DNA of 64,000 nucleotides. It comes from Lamellibrachia satsuma. Its lineage: Eukaryota; Annelida; Polychaeta; Sabellida; Siboglinidae. The stretch is from positions 355,001 through 419,000 of the forward strand of contig BSQZ01000126.1 of the NCBI GenBank assembly GCA_033239005.1. Reading direction: 5' to 3'. Of this stretch, positions 63,008 to 64,000 are shown in pieces. Both the position numbers and the translations under genes were made by a program. The notes beneath the pieces were generated by a model that saw nothing but the letters and a program-made list of their open reading frames with translations, was not told the DNA's origin and did no database searches. Every line of letters starts with the position of its first letter. The stretch's first letter is position 1.

Positions 63008-64000
63008 CTGGAGAAAGAAAAACAATGACACTTGTGAACTGCATCCAACCCACACAATCTCACTAGCCATCAAAAGAAATAATTCATTCGTAATGTTCTG
63101 CATCTTGGAAATAATTGGCGCAAAGTCAGCAGCCACATTTCTTGACTTGCAATCTTAAAATAGCACTATCTCACCTTAGAATTAATGATGTAGTCCTGAC
63201 CTTTAAAAGAATGTGGGTGAATAGATTAGTATTCAAGTTTGGTACACATATTTGCAAACCGTTTCTTTCACTTTCACTTAAAAACCCTGAAAAAAAATTG
63301 TTGGAGTCTCCATAATGTGCCAATGCCATATTTCCTTTGTCTACAACCTGGAGGCCAAGCTAGCAACTTTGGATGGCAATCTTGCAAATCTAACAGTAGA
63401 AATAATTAATGTCATAATTATTCTCAGCCAGAGAATATATACAGTGGAAACTCCTAATCCATACATAAACTTTGGCTTTTAATTTAACTGGAAAATGGAA
63501 TTTCAAAAAGCTAATATACCCAGTTAATAATTAACTGGGTATATTATATTAGCTAGTATATTTTGCACGATTAATTTATCCAGAAAACGGGTTAATCCAG
63601 GCATATACACCAGGGATCAACGTGTTCACCAGATTAACAAGGTTCTAGTGTGGACACCTTAGGTTTGAGGTGCGTGTGTGTGTGAAGTGTGTGTGGCCCC
63701 AGCCCCAGCATCTCACTCAACCTCCCATCTGTTTTATGAGCCAACCTCCCACCGATTTGTGGCCTGCGCCTGTGCCGTGGGGACAAAATCCCACCATTTT
63801 TGAGAGTCCACCTCCCACCAATGTTTGAGTTATCTACCGCCGCCACCCCCTCAAGCTCAGTGGGACAGAATGATTGTAATCCGAATGACAGTGTCAGTGC
63901 CTCCTCCCCCCCCACATTGCTACAATTTAAGCAAAGCTCGTTTAAGTTTAGTTCCTATTTAGAAATAATGTGGTTCTGCCATCCGACCTTGTGTCCACTG
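63008..64000. other. Upstream of UTP25 e1; missing first exon(s) not found
   Basis: A phase-2 exon must precede e1. No convincing start codon plus donor is seen here. A diverged CR1/L2-like tail lies at 63299-63396. A frame at 63634-63915 (minus) lacks any UTP25 similarity. Confidence 0.5.
63299..63396 (+). mobile_element. CR1/L2-like 3' UTR fragment, diverged
   Basis: TTGGAGTCTCCATAA .. TTGGATGGCAATCTTGCAAA follows the order of the family 3' UTR with many differences. Confidence 0.5.

Noticed and set aside
63634..63915. 93-codon minus frame as UTP25 exon 1
   Set aside because: The sequence lacks the basic start typical of UTP25. No donor of the required phase 2 in a matching frame is apparent.

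Overview
The window is animal nuclear DNA, most likely from an invertebrate. I lean towards a mollusc or other lophotrochozoan because of the mix of RTE, CR1/L2-like, Harbinger-like and tRNA-SINE-like elements, but the sequence alone does not prove that. There is no bacterial, viral or organellar gene content. Two host genes can be read exon by exon, both on the minus strand. Everything else is intron or intergenic DNA filled with micro- and minisatellites and broken transposable elements. Nearly all long open frames here are tandem arrays read as protein.

Gene 1 (minus, 29972 to 880, continuing past the left edge) is an SLC24A-type K+-dependent Na+/Ca2+ exchanger. Three exons join in phase: an N-terminal signal or TM0 exon (29849-29972), an extracellular-loop exon (25615-25776) and a TM1 exon (880-1031). 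Its second intron is 24.6 kb and holds a dozen or more tandem arrays, a BovB-like RTE fragment, several CR1/L2-like 3' ends and two elements built on inverted repeats. A (CGGG)110 array lies between 230-bp inverted arms in this intron.

The intergenic interval (30.0-39.0 kb) holds a CpG-rich block upstream of gene 1, a probable tRNA-derived SINE, several microsatellites and a CAG tract of 328 triplets (34076-35062).

Gene 2 (minus, 63007 to 39076, with its first exon(s) outside the window or unrecognised) is UTP25, also called digestive organ expansion factor or DIEXF, an SSU-processome protein. Twenty coding exons join with consistent phase into 709 residues and end at a TAG stop. One intron (43432-43962) fits an AT-AC, U12-type intron and is the only solution I found that keeps frame and family alignment. 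The intron between 45376 and 53467 contains a broken RTE retrotransposon interrupted by a 2,090-bp Harbinger-like element with a TTA duplication, followed by a 57-bp array and a 34-bp array.

The most notable features are the AT-AC intron, the very long pure CAG and CGGG tracts, the nested transposons, and several UTP25 intron arrays that lie against or resemble splice sites.
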